Position numbers and translations under genes: made by a program. A stretch of 64,000 bases of DNA from positions 2,604,001 to 2,668,000 of the forward strand of contig JAKZAN010000004.1 in the NCBI GenBank assembly GCA_023053545.1. Reading direction: 5' to 3'. Each line of letters begins with the position of its first letter. Positions within the stretch are counted from its first letter, which is position 1. Shown here piece by piece: positions 1 to 14,200 of this stretch. The notes under the pieces were generated by a model. That model was not told the origin of the DNA. It ran no database searches and saw nothing but the letters and a program-made list of their open reading frames with translations. Source of the DNA: Lepidurus packardi. Lineage: Eukaryota; Arthropoda; Branchiopoda; Notostraca; Triopsidae.

Positions 1-42
1 GGGCTTTTTTTTTAATGACCAAAATTCACCTCAACGTTTTAG

Positions 43-3000
43 ACCATTGTGCTGAGCTTGGAAGAACGTGATGCGGACGAATTGGTTCTAGTCCTTCGCG
101 GATATTACAAACTCCTCACCGACCGAGTCCTCTTAGTTCACCGCGAGAAAAATCGTTGGACAGACGACGCAGGTATGAATGAAGCCCGAGTAGAAGTTTA
201 ACTTACATTTTTTATGTACATTTATTTTTATTTTTTGTTATTTCTTGTATAGCTCCACCTTATCCAACGCGACATTGCGTGGAGTCGGCTCAGTGGAGCT
301 TCCTGGATCACATAGGGAGTCACAGCATCCCAAGCAGCAGTGCAGAATCACCTAAGCCACTCCGCTTTGTCGATTTGTCCACTCCTCCGCCCTATCATCC
401 ACCACCAGAAGGATTTCAGGTAAGAAAAACAGCCTTTCCTAAAGCCTGTCCATGATTTACGCTTGAATTCGTGAATTGGTACTGAAATGAGAAATGAGAT
501 TCCTCAAAAAAACGTATTTCTATTATTGTTTACTATGTTTGGCATAGAAAGAGAGCTTCGTGATTTTTTTGCCATTTTTTAAGGCTTGTTGGTGTCAAAA
601 AAGTGAATATTGACTTTTCCAGAAGCTCTGTCCCCTCTTTCCATACCACTGTCCCAAAATGTCCAGTAACGAAAGCATTGGGGGCAAAAGGGGAGGAGCA
701 TATTTACGAGGCGTATAACTCAGCGTATGGTCTCTTGCCAAGGAGTAAAGGAGTTCTAAAAGGGATTTTAGGAGAGCAGTGAAAGTAAAAGGTTTTGTTT
801 TGGCTTGAGCACGCTGAATTACGAAAGCAGATGGCAAATCCGTAAACAATCTTTGAAGTACTTTCACGTGCCAGGATCCTACACTTACCGAAGACGCAAC
901 GAACCGTTCATAGTTATCAAAGATGACAGAGACTAACCTTGGACAGAGATGTATTGCTTATTTTCTTCGCGTTCGGGGAAAATGACAGAACAAGAGGAAC
1001 AGGAAACGAGACAAAAATAAAAAAGTCAAGACAAACTAGTTTGCAATCTTGAAATTTCGTGCTCCATAATTGACTCCATAACTGTGTCGTAAGGTTTTCC
1101 TGTGTCTAACGTAGCGAGCAGTGTCTAGTTAGGGATAGTATGATTGGATTGTTTGAAGTTCGTTTAAAGGTCAAATGTGGGTCAATGAATCATGAAGTTT
1201 GGCGTTACAAATGCATTTTTAATTATTTTAGATTCGTAGTGGCCTGATTAGAGTTTCACAAGACTTTGAAGACGACGAAATTGGCATGGATTTGTCTAGA
1301 GGTGTTCAGTTGGACCTGAGTCCTCAAGTGAACCGTGCTCGACTTGTTGATCGCAATATGAACAAAGCGTAAGTTCAGTTACTTACTTTATTAACTTAGT
1401 TTCAGCATACAAAATAAACTTTAGTTTATTAGTTTAAAATAGCTTCATTTTCCTTATTCACTTAATTATTACACTTTTTCTTGATTTGTTTTCTTGACAT
1501 TCGAGTCTAGTTTTGATTTGTAGACTTGAATTTTAAAGTTTCCTTTCTTTCTTTCCTATTACATTTTTACACATTTTTTTAGTAGGAGTTTTCGTTCAAC
1601 CTAGTTAGTCTAACCTAATTGAGGTTTATTTCTGTCTAGTTTGCCCAACAACAACACTGAAAGCAACACAACGAGCAGTCATGGTATTCCGAGCAATTCA
1701 GTTGTTAGTACCAGCCAAGAATTGGGTTTTGATGTACCTAGCGTCGTGTCTATGGAAATCCTCGAGTCTGAGCGCAACTGTTCCGAAGCTCGTAACGACG
1801 CGGTCATTCGACGCGTCTCGGACATGCGACGACTAGTCGAGGACGCGGAGCAATACCTTATCAGTGACAGCGAAGACATCAAACCCGCGTTGAGAGACGT
1901 GGATTCAGCCAGTTTGCTGTCGGATTTGTCTCGCACGGAATCGGACGTGTCCTCTGGACCTTACGGACGCCTTCGACATTCGGATTCCTTACTTCTTCTC
2001 ACCCAAGTATTAATAAACAAAAGAAACCAAAACCTTATTTTACACTCCTCGCAACTCGATTTACTAATGTGAAAAAATCGCCTTTTTAGGGACAGAAGCA
2101 ATTGCTTGACATTCCCACTGATGACTTGGCGGAATCACTACCTGTCGAGGCGGCTGATTCCGAAGGTCAAGATCCGTCTGGCAGTGACACCGATTCCCTT
2201 AATACACCTAATACCACACCTACTCGTAGCCCCTCCCAACGCCCTAAAGGTAAATCATTGAAAATGTTTTTGTAACATATTAAAAAATATCTTATTATCA
2301 TGAATTTCTATTAATTATATTATTAGTATTTGAATAGAGTGGCTATTAATTATTGCATGATTAGTAGTATTGTTTCGCGAATTATTATTAATTTTTTGCC
2401 TTTTTGTTTCAATTTAGTTGTGGATCGAAGCGTTCATCCCGTGTCGATGCTCAAACCCAGTGATTCGAGTTTTGGATTGCACAGTCCGGATGTTATACCA
2501 GCTTTACAAGGCGATGATTCTGAAATGCAGGTAAAATGCAACTTGTTAACAAAGAATTCTTTTTTCTTTTTGCGAGTTGGTTTAGCTTGTTAGTAACGGT
2601 GGTTTTCAATATTAGGATCTTTTGAAGCGGTTACAAGAGGACCATGCGTTACCTTACCCTTTCGCGGAAGGAACTTTGTACCTTGACCCTGATATCATTG
2701 ATTTGACAATGATTCCACCTCCGATTACGCCAGAAGAAGTAAGAACTTAAGATTTGTTTTTTATGATTTTGGAGGGGAATTATAACGTTGGATAAAAGGA
2801 AGGGTTGAAGATGATGCCAACGACGCTGAGTGCCCCGCCCACCCCGTTTGCGGATCGTTTGTCTCTAGAAATGGAGCTGCAAATGTCAGATATGATTGTG
2901 CGATTACCAGCCCTACCAGAAATGGGTGATTTGGGCGATCTGCGCGATCTGAATGACCTCTCACAGTGGAGCGAAATCCATTCGGATAACAGCAGTGTGA

Positions 3001-6000
3001 TTACTCGCAGTACGGGATCCACATCAGCTTTAAGTACGTAAACATATCTTATTATAAGAGTAAAATTTAGTTATTACTTTAATTTACGTTTATCTTAGTT
3101 ATTGCAATCATTTTAGTACTAATAACAAATTTATAATAACTGTAATTGACCTAGATTGATTGAATTTTGTGTATTCCTAGCATTCTAATATCATTGTCAG
3201 CATTACTGGAAATTTCTTCGAATTTTAATCTTTTAGATGTACTAAGTTTTTTAATCGGTCAACTAAGCATACTTTTAGGTAATACTGTGAATTGCTTTAG
3301 TATAAATTGGTGAAGGTAAGCTCTCATTAAATAAGTTCTCATAAAATAAAATAAGTATCATTACATATTACACCAAATGAAATTTTTGTTCAACTTTATT
3401 TGATTAATTACTACATTTAATTTGAATTAATTAACTCAGTTGAAGTTAGTTTTGTCATGGTTAACGTAGGAAGTTTTTCCTTTTTAAAAAATCATAATTA
3501 GCAATTAATAGAAAATGTTATAATGTGTAAGCAATGTTGAAATCATAAGAGACATTTTTGTATTTTGCTTCGTCACAGATACGAGCAGCGATGCGGACGA
3601 TACCTTATCCTTGAGTAGCTTTAGCACTTCGGCAACGTCAAGGGATTCTGTCTTTGCCAGTCCTTCGCCTAGTCTTTCGGCGAATTTCTCTGCCTCTCCA
3701 CGGAGACGGCTTCCAGATCCCTCCCAATGGTCTGTGGATGAGTCAGCCAATAGCGATTTGGATTCTTTCTTAGCTGCGGTGGCATTCCCACCTCCTCCTT
3801 CTTCTAATCGCCAGTCGATTCCTTCGAAAACGACCCCTAATCCTTTATTCAAGCTCGACTCTATGAGCTCGGATGATTTGTCAGCGTTTATCATCCCTCC
3901 TCCGCCCGAAAGTTCACAAGAAGATGGTGGAAAGAGCCTGGAAGCCTTACAGAAGCTTTACCAGGCCCGCGAAGGCATTTTGCAGGTCATGAGCAACGAT
4001 AGTGATGGTAACAACTCCGACATGGACTTTGGTGAGAAGGATCGCACGCTCTACGAGCTCAAATTGGGCAGCGATATGCGCCTGGGGTTCAACAAAGAGC
4101 TCAACAAGATTGCGCCCAAAATTGCACAGCTTCAGAAGCAATTCGCGTTGTCGACGCGAAAGGAATCAAGTGATGGATCATCCTCTGGTTACGGATCGGT
4201 CAAATCTGACCCAGAATTGTCCGATACACCTGATATCCCTGCGCGCATGCCCACATCGCCCAAGATGTCTCTTACTAACGCCTTAAAACAACCCACAACG
4301 ATTATTAAAGTTCCCAACAAGTCCAACCTGGGGACCGTGACACTCACGAATAAATTGAGTCAACAGCCAGCCTTCAATTTTAAACCCTCAACCTTGAGTA
4401 CCTTGCAGAAACAGCACAGCTTGCCTAGCAACCCGGTTTTCGATCACTTTCATTATCATGTCTGCGAAGACGACGACATTCCTCCTCCACCGCCTCCGCC
4501 GAGGAATCCTATTCCCCGACATGCGTACACCCTTCAGAAACCCTCGGCGTCTTCGTCGGTTACGAAAACACCTTCATTGGCAAGGTCCACATCTCAGACC
4601 GAACTATCCTCGCTAGAAACGGTAGACATGCCTCCGGCCTTGGCTCCGAAACAGTTTAGCAAGCTGGGAATCGTACCTGCGGTACACGGAAAGAGATCGG
4701 CGTCGTCAGACAGTATTCCGTCGCCCAGAGTGTCGCCTTCACCTTCCAAGTGGAGCATGACGTCCAGTAACGACTCATTAACGTCTAATGCGAGTGTGGC
4801 AACCATCAAAGCGGCGCCTTCGTCCAATGCTAATGAAGAAACTCCGCCTTTACCACCGCGAAGCACCTTGTCACGGACGAATACCAAACCTCCGTTACCT
4901 AACGTAAGTTTTTCGTTTATTGCTTTTCTTCTATTGGAAATGAAAGGAAAACAAATCATAAAAACTTGGAAATGTTAGGATACATAATATTATTATATAT
5001 TATTGTAATTTTCATGATTAATCAATCACAATTATTTAAAAACGAAATATAAGTTTGAAAGACGTAATCTAAAGCCTAACATCAATAATAATAACAAACA
5101 ACAAATAAATAATAGTGTATATATTAAGATTTATGTGATTGCTAGCTCTATTTTACAATCATAATTGTGATAGTTAGTGTTATAATTAGCCATTTAAGCA
5201 CAGGAATAGTAATATAAATCATTACTTGGATTTCGCATATTCTTCTAAGAGCCGAAGAATGAATTTTCACATGTTTTTAAAGAACATTTTACGAGTTATG
5301 GATTTTCAAAGTTTTTGGGCGCAATGTACCTCGTAATTATCATAATTAAAAAACGTTACGAAATAACGTAATTAAAACGGATCTTCGAAACTTTTGGTCG
5401 AAATGTCTTGGCGTGGCTTACCATCGCATTATTTATGAGTTACCATGGTTACCGAGTTTAAGCGCTTCCCCAGTGTGAGAAACGGTACCGGTAGGGAGGC
5501 AATGACACAACGTGTCATTTGACTTGACATTTGTGAAAATTCATTCCTTAATAGCTCAGTACTTAAAGAAACAAACAAGATATTAATAAGAGCTAGATTT
5601 TCATTTGATTTTTGAGACAAACTTATGCATTTTGTTGACAATTTTTGTACCGTTTATTTTATTTGTATTTAGGATTCTGGTAAGCCTATAGGGAAGAGTC
5701 TGCGTTCGCCCTCTCCCAATGAGAAAACAGATAATTCTCGCCCACCAGTTCTGCCTTCCCGACTGAAAAAGCCTGGTACCGCTAGCAGCCCAACCGTCAA
5801 CATTAGTACCAAGTTACCCATCAACAAACCTGCCCCTAAACTTACCCCAAACGGTTATGGAAAGCACGCAGCACCCTCACCCTTACCAAAGACTTCCACC
5901 GTACCGCTTTACGCCACGCCCCCTAATAACAGCGCCATCCCTCGGCCTGTCACCTCCGCCACTTCTTCGCCTGTAAAACGTTTAGTATCAACCGTCAACA

Positions 6001-7034
6001 ATAAAAACCAACCTGGATTACGGCCGATTCCAGTTACACATCAAAGTCCCTATAGAAAGCCAGTAATGTGGTTGGAAAGTGATACCGAAAGTCCTTTGAG
6101 CACCAGCAGCAAGAGACCTCCATTGGTTGAACCGGAAGACATGCAAATTACCTTAGAATCGCCCAGCTCCCCTCAGTCGAACACTTTAACCAATGGCGTA
6201 TTCAACAATGTGGGACATTCGCGGTTGCCCCGCGCTGCTCTAAATACCTCAAGCAGCCCTTTACATACCAGCAGTCCGAAACTCTCCCCTAAACCAATTC
6301 CCAATGGCGTAACGCATGCACACAAGACCGAAAAAGAGGACCCTAAGAGCTGGTACGTCAACAACACGTCAGAGGGCCAACACAGTCCCAGTAGCCGCGG
6401 CTTACTTGGCCATGACGATTGCAACTCGGTGGACTCGGGCAGTTTTGAAAACGACTCTTTGGACAATAGTGCCGAGTTGGATTTGAAACTGCAATGTTTG
6501 CAGGCAGAGAGCGTGGTCAGTCGTATTTTGTCCCGGTTAAGCCTTCCCAGTACCACGGCCTCAGATGATGACGTCATGAAAACGGAAGTCATGTTGGCCA
6601 CTAAAGACCGACTGGCTCAAGAATCGCGCCAGTTTGTCACGGCCTCTAAAATGTTCGTCAAAAGTACGACAGAATCACCCCAAACCATGGCCACGTGCTT
6701 GATGCAATGCGTAGCATTGGTAGAGCGCATGGCGGAAGCTGCATTTCAGATGCCGAATACGATCCAAGGCCAGGATTTGAATGCAAAGGTAATACTTGAA
6801 ATTTATATTTAAAATTTTTTTTAAAGAATTCACATTATTTTTTTTTATTTTAATACTTTTTTGGGGGGTCAGGTAAAAGATGTAGCTCGAGCGTTTCAAC
6901 ATACCGTCAAAGCTGCTTCCGAAGCTGCTGGCCATGGAGTCAATGAGCCAGCCATGGGACGTCTAATGGGCAAAGCTACTACCTTAGCGAGCGTTTTAAC
7001 CGTATTAATGCGATCTCTTCGTCCTGGCGCATAA
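43..7034 (+). CDS. FERM-domain scaffold protein, 5'-truncated (FRMPD-like)
   Basis: Partial gene whose 5' end lies outside the window. Eleven exons are readable: 43-172, 253-419, 1232-1368, 1640-2006, 2090-2249, 2418-2530, 2616-2738, 2799-3033, 3579-4903, 5673-6788, 6873-7034; they join without a frame break into about 1344 residues. The first exon (SLEERDADELVLVLRGYYKL) resembles the end of a FERM F3 lobe, where FERM-PDZ proteins have an 'ADE..L..GYY+LL' motif. A long Ser/Pro-rich disordered middle follows, with PPPITPEE and poly-Pro stretches (PPPPPPP near 4485), likely SH3 or EVH1 ligands. The last 150 residues (about 6480-7034) are predicted helical and resemble a four-helix FAT/talin-like bundle. 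Family placement near FRMPD rests on the F3 remnant and is inference. The acceptor before 2799 (GATAAAAG) is weak. A cortical membrane scaffold is likely. Polyadenylation signal AATAAA near 7493. Confidence 0.6.
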
Positions 7035-8173
7035 CACGCCTGTATTGCTAATTTCCTGGTAACATCGAACAAGCTAGTCTGCCTCGCTTAATTGAAGTGA
7101 TGTCTGAGAAAGACCGAATATATATGATTGATTGAGATCACCCCTTATGTATCTGTCGAAAATCCCAAATTGAAAGTGTTTTGCTAATTGGATGAGGAAA
7201 AAAAAACATTATACATATATATATAACACGAGTTGAATCAATATGAAGGGAAGTTGAGAAATAATAGGGATGAGCGGTGGACTTTGGGTTTGAATACGTT
7301 GAAATAGAATATTCTGTCAAGTGGTATGTATTTTTAGTCCCGCCGTTCCGTTTAACAAAGTAGCCTAAATTCCATATCATATTTAAAAGCTGTTAATATG
7401 CGCTATGCCTATAAAAAGCTTGAGAAGAGGTGGCATTACTTTGGGTACTATTGGCTTAAAACTAATGCTAAATACGAAATACTGTAAAATTGTAATAAAC
7501 TGTACTATAGGAGTCTTAACACAAAACCAAACTATCATACAGCGAAACACATTTTTTAGTTCTACTTGAACTTGTGTTTAACTAATTACAGGTATAACAT
7601 GACTACAAGCTTCGAAGCGTGTCTCCAGCTGAAATCAAACCGGAATTTGGGCTTTCGGACATCTTCGAATGGATTGGTTAAGGCTCCCGTATACCTTTGC
7701 TCGGTATTAACATGACATCTGTGACTGTTTCACATCGATAAGCTTTGGTATATGGGAGCCTTAAAGCCCAGAAGGTGTCTTCTGCTCTAAGAAATTAACA
7801 TATTAAGTTTTTTTTCTTCACAGAATTACTTCCGATACGTTACTGACACCATATTATAAAGCAACTAGCAGTATAGCGTTGTATTTTTACGACTGACCTC
7901 ATGCAAATAATGCAAAAAACACAGTTGTAAACGCTTCATGGAAAAACTGCACACATACACCACTTGTAAGCGGTGATGACAAATTAGTTCGCTGTAAGAA
8001 AAAAAAACTTTCGCACCAGAGCACGGTACACGACAATACCTTGAACTCTTCGTGTTACGATGCAGGTCGACACGGGTCTACTGGGGTAGCGTTAAGAAGC
8101 GTTGCAACAAAGGACGAAAGTGAGGGTCCGAATTAGGAATTACAAAACAAAACGCACAAATTTCTCCCTGAGC
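7035..8173. other. 3' UTRs between convergent genes, with hairpin
   Basis: Space between the stop of the FERM-type gene and the stop of CCT8, which converge. It holds a probable AATAAA for the upstream gene near 7493 and a long-stem inverted repeat at 7678-7764, listed separately. I see no coding gene here. Confidence 0.7.
7678..7764. repeat. 87-nt imperfect hairpin (pre-miRNA-like foldback)
   Basis: Left arm 7678-7695 (TTAAGGCTCCCGTATACC) pairs with right arm 7747-7764 (GGTATATGGGAGCCTTAA) over 18 bp. The only non-Watson-Crick pair is a G-T at 7689/7753, which is a wobble in RNA. A 3x3 T-T internal loop follows, then GCT/AGC (7699-7701 with 7741-7743), leaving a terminal loop of about 39 nt that contains its own GTGA/TCAC mini-stem. 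Size and shape match an animal miRNA precursor, but a decayed foldback transposon would look similar. Confidence 0.55.
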
Positions 8174-10550
8174 TTAATCATCATCCTGGTCAGTAGGACC
8201 AGCTGCGCGAGGTTTAGGTCCGCCAGCTCGCTTAGCCATGATAATTTGATCAACACGTAGTACAGTGCAAGCTGCACTAGTTGCGTACTTAAGGGCCCAA
8301 AACTTGCAAGAAAACAAGTCGAAAATACCGCTTTGAGTGACGTCAATCAGTCCCCCTTCTCCCTATCAATGAAAAATTTGAATTAAATCCCAACATTTAT
8401 AAAATAAAATATAAAATAGATTTTTTATAATCATAAAAAATATTTTGCAAAACTGTTTAGTACCTCAATATCGAAACCCATGTTTTTGCCTCCCTCTTGG
8501 TGAGCAGCGTACAATTTGGATAGGATCTCGTTGGATCGCTGTCCTCCGTTCTCAGCCAAAATGCGGGGGAACGTTTCCAACGCTGCTGCGAAACGCTGGA
8601 TCGCGTACTGTTCCAATCCGGGGCAGGTATCAGCGTAGGATGCAATCTGACGAGCTAGTTCGACTTCAGTGGCTCCAGCTCCGGGCAAGAAACGGTTATC
8701 CTACAAAATACGAGTTTAAAAACATCAAAAGAATGTTTTTTTTAATGAGAAGTGAAGATCTTTACCCTTGTGAGGCCTTTAAAGTTGTTGGTACCATCAT
8801 CAACAGCTCGCTCGATGTCGTCCATCATGTTATCAGTCGCTCCACGCAGGATTACGGTAGCCAAACGAGAATCCTTGCCTTCTAGCTTAAATACAACGAC
8901 GTCAGTGTCGCCTACTTCATCAACGTAGACAATATCTGCGTAACCAAGCTCTTCTGCCGTAGGAGTGGTCTAAAAGATATCAGGAAGCTTACTAATCAGT
9001 GATTCTAGAGATTAATTTACTTAGAATTCGTTTCATAACTGTTATTTATACACTATAGTAAAGATTAGTCAACGTACCAGTCGTGGTAAGGCAGTGGCTC
9101 CCACTGTTTTAGATAATCGTCGGATATCAAACTTGGAGTTGAGGCGGACTGCCATAATGTTGTACTTGTTCAAGTAATGCAGAGCCATATCCCCAATTTT
9201 GCCACCCGATACCACAACATTGGTGCCGGTAGCCGCCAAAGCTGCCACTTCCTTCTCCAAAACGCTTTCTTCCCCTTTACTAAAGTCCATCAGCTCTTTG
9301 GCGCTAGTTATGAGCACGGTTCCCTGAAAAAAAACATTAGTTACCCGAATACGTGATCGTTAACAATTTACCTTTGTTTCGGTCTGGAGGGTGTCAAATG
9401 GACAAGTAAAGACCGCCACTTTGGCGCGTTCAACGCGAGTGACAACTCCTTCAATTTGACGCTTAAATACCATGCCTTGCAATACTGTTGACTGTAAAAC
9501 TCCACCACCCTAAGGAAAATGTTAAATTAGGATTTTTGTGAAGTTTTCTCGAGTTGAATTTACCGAAATTTTGCAGACTCGGATGTTGTCTACATTGAAA
9601 GTGGTTTGTTCAGGCAAAATCGAAACTACAAAGCAGAACGTTAGCTACTTGTGAAAGGTAACACTAGATGACAACTTACCACAAGCTTTTGACACTAACT
9701 TGGCCAGAAAGTCTTCCTGTCCGTACTGTTTGCTCATAAGGGCTGCTTTGAGTACTGCGGCTACTTCAGCTTCATCTCTAGGGTCTTTAATTTCGCGACA
9801 AACCAATGTTGGCAATAGTTCTAAGGTTTTCTTCAATGCACGTTCATATCCTTCAGCAATTTCAGTTGGAGTCAAACCCTGAGAAGATACCAATATTTAA
9901 ATAAAAGCTTGGGAAATTAAAACGTTTCTACCATGCGGATTAAGTGCTCTGCTTGTTCTAGCAAGGCTCCAGCCAAAATGATGACGAAGTTGGTGCCATC
10001 TCCAATCTCTTGCTCTTGCATCTGAGATGCTAAGATCATAATCTTGGCAGCTGGGTGTTCAACCTAACAAGTTTCGCTTGTTACAAGATAGTTGTCCCTT
10101 TCTAGAAGATTATTACGTACTTCGAGTTCTCGAATAATCGTTGCAGCATCATTTGTTACGAATAGCTTCTCCAAGTGATTAATAACCATCTTGTTCATGC
10201 CATTGGGACCGAATGCTGTTCTCACAGTTTCAGAAAACGCCTTGCAAGCTTGGATATTTCGTACTACTGCTTCTTCGACGCCTGAGAAGAACTACAGAAA
10301 AATTCCAAGTCAGTATAACAAATAATTTTTCTCTTTTTAAAGCAAAAAAATTCAAGGGCGGGCAAGCTAAAATCCCAAGTTGTATAAGAAAATTGCCGGC
10401 TGGTGCTGAATGACAATCAATTTCAATGGCTTTTTTACTTGTTATTATATACTTTATGTGTAAAGCTCCGATTTGAAGAATTGTACTTACTCGAGATCCT
10501 TCTTTCAGCATTTGGGAGAACCCAGGGGCTCTGGGCACGTGCAACGCCAT
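8174..10550 (-). CDS. CCT8: T-complex protein 1 subunit theta
   Basis: Subunit of the cytosolic TRiC/CCT chaperonin, which folds actin, tubulin and other proteins with ATP. Ten exons (10550-10491, 10291-10121, 10063-9932, 9878-9680, 9625-9564, 9509-9372, 9323-9078, 8969-8766, 8700-8464, 8362-8174) join to 545 residues, the usual length. The start MALHVPRAPGFSQMLKEG is nearly the same as vertebrate CCT8. Recognised motifs: TAFGPNGMNKM near residue 45, the group II ATPase motif GDGTNFV near residue 100, apical-domain GGKIGDMALHY, and LPGAGATEVELA near residue 400 in the C-terminal equatorial part. The C-terminus ends in an acidic DQDDD tail as in orthologues. The gene is divergent to TAK1 with about 740 bp between the starts. 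Identity is secure. Confidence 0.97.
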
Positions 10551-11287
10551 GGTGACTGATTAACGGTAAGATTACGGTAATTGCTTAAACAAAACTGTTA
10601 GGGGGGGTTGAATTTTGTTTATTTCAATAACACGAATGCACTATGTTATGAAAAAGTACAGTATTTCACTATTTTTGTGAATGCAATAAGCCACAACTGT
10701 ATAACTCGAATCAATCTAGACCATTCGGCATGCTTTGTGCTTGGTGTAAATGGTATATAGAAATGAGAAATAGAAACAACAAAGGATGAATGCAAAGTTG
10801 TCATAGAAACGACCGTAGCGCCACTTATCGACTTCTTAAAAGCAATTCGGGAGGACGTGCATTTTCTTCGTAATACAATTTTGGATTTTTGGCTTATTTC
10901 TTTAAAATCATAAATCGTCAATAAAGATCACGTATTCTTATATTTGTAACAAAGATGATAAATAAGACACATACTTTTATCCATTCGATGATAATTTAAT
11001 AAACGGAATGTTTACTTATGTTTACTAGAAATATTTTCTAACTCAATCTAATCAACGGCAATCTGCTGCTAGTCAACAGAATACCTACAAAGTGATAAAC
11101 CTCAAAGTATCAATATAGCAATACTTCTTTCAATTACAATATACTTCAATATACTTCTTTATCAATATACTTCTTCATATGCAAATAAGATGGCGTTGGC
11201 GAGTTTAGGAATGCTTTGATACTTTCTAAAGTCGTCAGAGCCTTCCGGCTTCCTCTTCCCGTTGCTTATTTTCGTCAACAACTTGAC
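10551..11287. promoter_or_regulatory. shared intergenic region between CCT8 and TAK1
   Basis: Head-to-head spacing of 737 bp between two start codons. I see no clear TATA box at either end, as is usual for housekeeping promoters. Around 11100-11180 lies a short irregular array of ATACTTC-containing units (about five copies). Bidirectional promoter function is inference from gene orientation. Confidence 0.45.
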
Positions 11288-14200
11288 ATGGCGGCTTTAG
11301 AATCCGATGTTATTATTGTTCCGCCTATGCAACACATATTCGTAGAGGAAATCGATTTCCGCGAAATTGAAAGGATAGAGGTATTCCATGACTTAGCTTG
11401 ATCCCTGTTGTCTTAGTTAGCTGAAGACCCAACGACCCGCCTCCCTAGAATAATCTTTATGCTTACAAAATATCTATGTTCAGGTGGTTGGAAAAGGATC
11501 TTTTGGAATAGTCTACAAGGGTTACTGGAAAGGAAAGCTCATTGCTGTAAAATACATTAACAGCGAAGCAGAGCGTAAAGCCTTCCTTGTTGAAGTCCGA
11601 CAGCTTTCACGTATCTCACACCCGAACATCATTAAACTCTACGGTGCCTGCACCAAAGACCCAGTATGTCTCGTCATGGAATACGCCGAAGCCGGCTCTC
11701 TTTACAATGGTAAAAATATGGAAAAGAAAACTTCAATTCCACCCTAATTTTGCCTTTCTATCTCACTCTACTGTTTATCTAGTTTTACATGGCCAACCTC
11801 ACGCTATATACACCGCCAGACATGCATTGAGCTGGGCTCTGCAATGCGCTCGTGGTGTCGCTTACCTTCATGGAATGAAACCCAAAGCCTTAGTACACAG
11901 GTAAGGGTTGTCTTAGTGAATTAGGTTACCATCTTACCAATTGGAGCCACTTAAACCGCCCTTTTCGTAACAGGGATCTGAAACCGCCTAACCTACTCCT
12001 CGTCTGCGGAGGTCAAGTATTGAAAATCTGTGATTTTGGTACCGCTTGCGATATTCATACTCACATGACAAATAACAAAGGCAGCGCTGCATGGATGGCG
12101 CCTGAGGTGTTTGAAGGTAAAACCTTAAAGGAAAAAAAAACGCTTCCTTGACGCTGAAAGCATACCCTTGAAACAGGTTCACACTATACAGAAAAATGCG
12201 ACATTTTTAGTTGGGGCATAATCTTGTGGGAAGTGTTAACGAGACAAAAGCCTTTCGAAGAAGTTGGCGGACCTGCTTTTCGCATCATGTGGGCAGTCCA
12301 CCAAGGGCAACGACCACCATTGATCAGAGGTTGCCCTAAACCACTAGAACAGCTCATGACTAGGTAACCTGCTTCATAAAATACGAGTAAAAACGAAAAC
12401 TACTTTATAAAGAGCTGAAGTTTCGTTTTTACGAATTTTTTAAGTTTTGGTGCTTCGTTTATCATTTTTGTTTTCTTTATTCTTAAGTTGCTGGGACCGA
12501 GAGCCCGTCAAACGCCCGGCAATGGAAGAAGTTGTGCGGATCATGTCTTATTTATTCCAATTCTTCCCAGGTGCTGACAAACCGATCAAATATGTACAAA
12601 GCTCAGAAAGTGACGTATCGCGTAAGCTAGTTTCCAAATTACTTGTAAATTATTCGTTAGTTTTGTAAACTAATTGTGGCTCGTTTTAGGAAGTAGTCAG
12701 TGCGGAGCTACGTCGGACGAAATGGATTCGTTGACATCTTGCACTTCGTTACGCGGGACGGTTTACACACGCAATGTGGAACCCGCGTCTCATAAAGATT
12801 CGGAGAATTCGGGTGCTTTCTCGGGGTACGAAGCGAGTAATCAACTAGTTGACGAAGCTCGTTTGCGTATGAATCAGATCATCCTGGATTCCGCCCAAGA
12901 TTTCAACTTCATGAAGCCTCTTCACCTTCCCATCATGGAGGTAAAGTTGTGCAAAGCGCCAAAGAAAGTTGCTTCCTTTCTAAAGTTCCTCATGATCTCA
13001 TAAAAACCGCAGGAAAAAGTTACGGGAAAAGACGAAATAGAAAGCTTTGATTTTCGTCCTCTGTCGGATGACTTGCTGGTATTACCATATCTGAAAAGCA
13101 CCCATCCCTTGGTGAATGGCACGGTGGCGTGGGGCCAGAGCAATGATCTTGGTCCTTCAAGTCACCTTTCTATGCCATGGTCTTCGGCCAAGCAATGGCA
13201 ATCTGAATACTCGAATTCGTTTTCCGATCACAGTGAGCCAAAACGCTCACAAATGTTCGATCAGCACGGTGCCATGAACAAAGTCCAAATCAGGTACCCT
13301 GCCAAAAGACATTCAGCCGATGTCCAAGAGCTAATAGCGAAGGCAGAATCGTCCTTGGCATCTAGCGGCGAATCGTCGGTGCATAATGTCACTCGGCCCA
13401 AATTAGGTAAAGCCTTCCAAACTTAACTCGCGAGTACGGTGGGATATATGTCTTCATAAATGCATAATTATAGGTCACCGCCGGTCTTCCTCGTATGGTA
13501 ACTCTCACCAAATAGAGAAAGCCACACCTTCTATCACGTACCCGAGAGCTTCAGGCTTTAGCAGCAGTTGTTCTTCACTAGCTAATCCAGCTGTCCCAAG
13601 TAACGTAACCCATAACTTAGAAGGAAGGCCTATTTCGCTGCTATAACCGTTTGCTTTTCGTATTAGCATGCGTCTTGTGCTTGTTTTGCTTTCTCTTAAA
13701 AGAGTTTCAAGTTGTAAGTCACAAATCGAAGTTTATACGTTTTATTTTTTTGCATTTTTTCGCGTTATTTGGTGTCCTATCATGGAATTTTTCATTAGTT
13801 CCGCTTAACGAACTACTCAAGATATGTTTTTCCCCTTTACTCTTTTTTTTTTCTTCTAATTTTGCTCCCGGAACGTGAGAATGAAGACAAGAATGTTCTT
13901 GTGGAGTAGGGAGTTTGAACGAGACATTACTTGACAGTTTCTAAACAGTCGTGTGCTTTTTATAGCTCAATTGTTGAGATCTGGGGTTATTTTCGTACAT
14001 TTCTTGTACAGGGACTTGTACTTCTTACAGTAGTTTAGTTGTAGAACCAAGGTAGGAAAAAAAGAAAAGAAGAAAAAAAAGTTAGAGCACAAGTCGGGAA
14101 GAGTCTTGTTGATAAGCAAATGATACGTTTAAGAAAGCATGCGTTTTGTCCGGACGCTAGGATTATAATTAGCTTGGTGACTCATAAGGCGAAGAAGACG

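Noticed and set aside
12447-12487. Upstream extension of TAK1 exon 6 from an ATG at about 12447
   Set aside because: The sequence is intronic, with a TTCTTAAG acceptor at 12480-12487. Homology to TAK1 resumes only at the [10 protein letters not shown] block.
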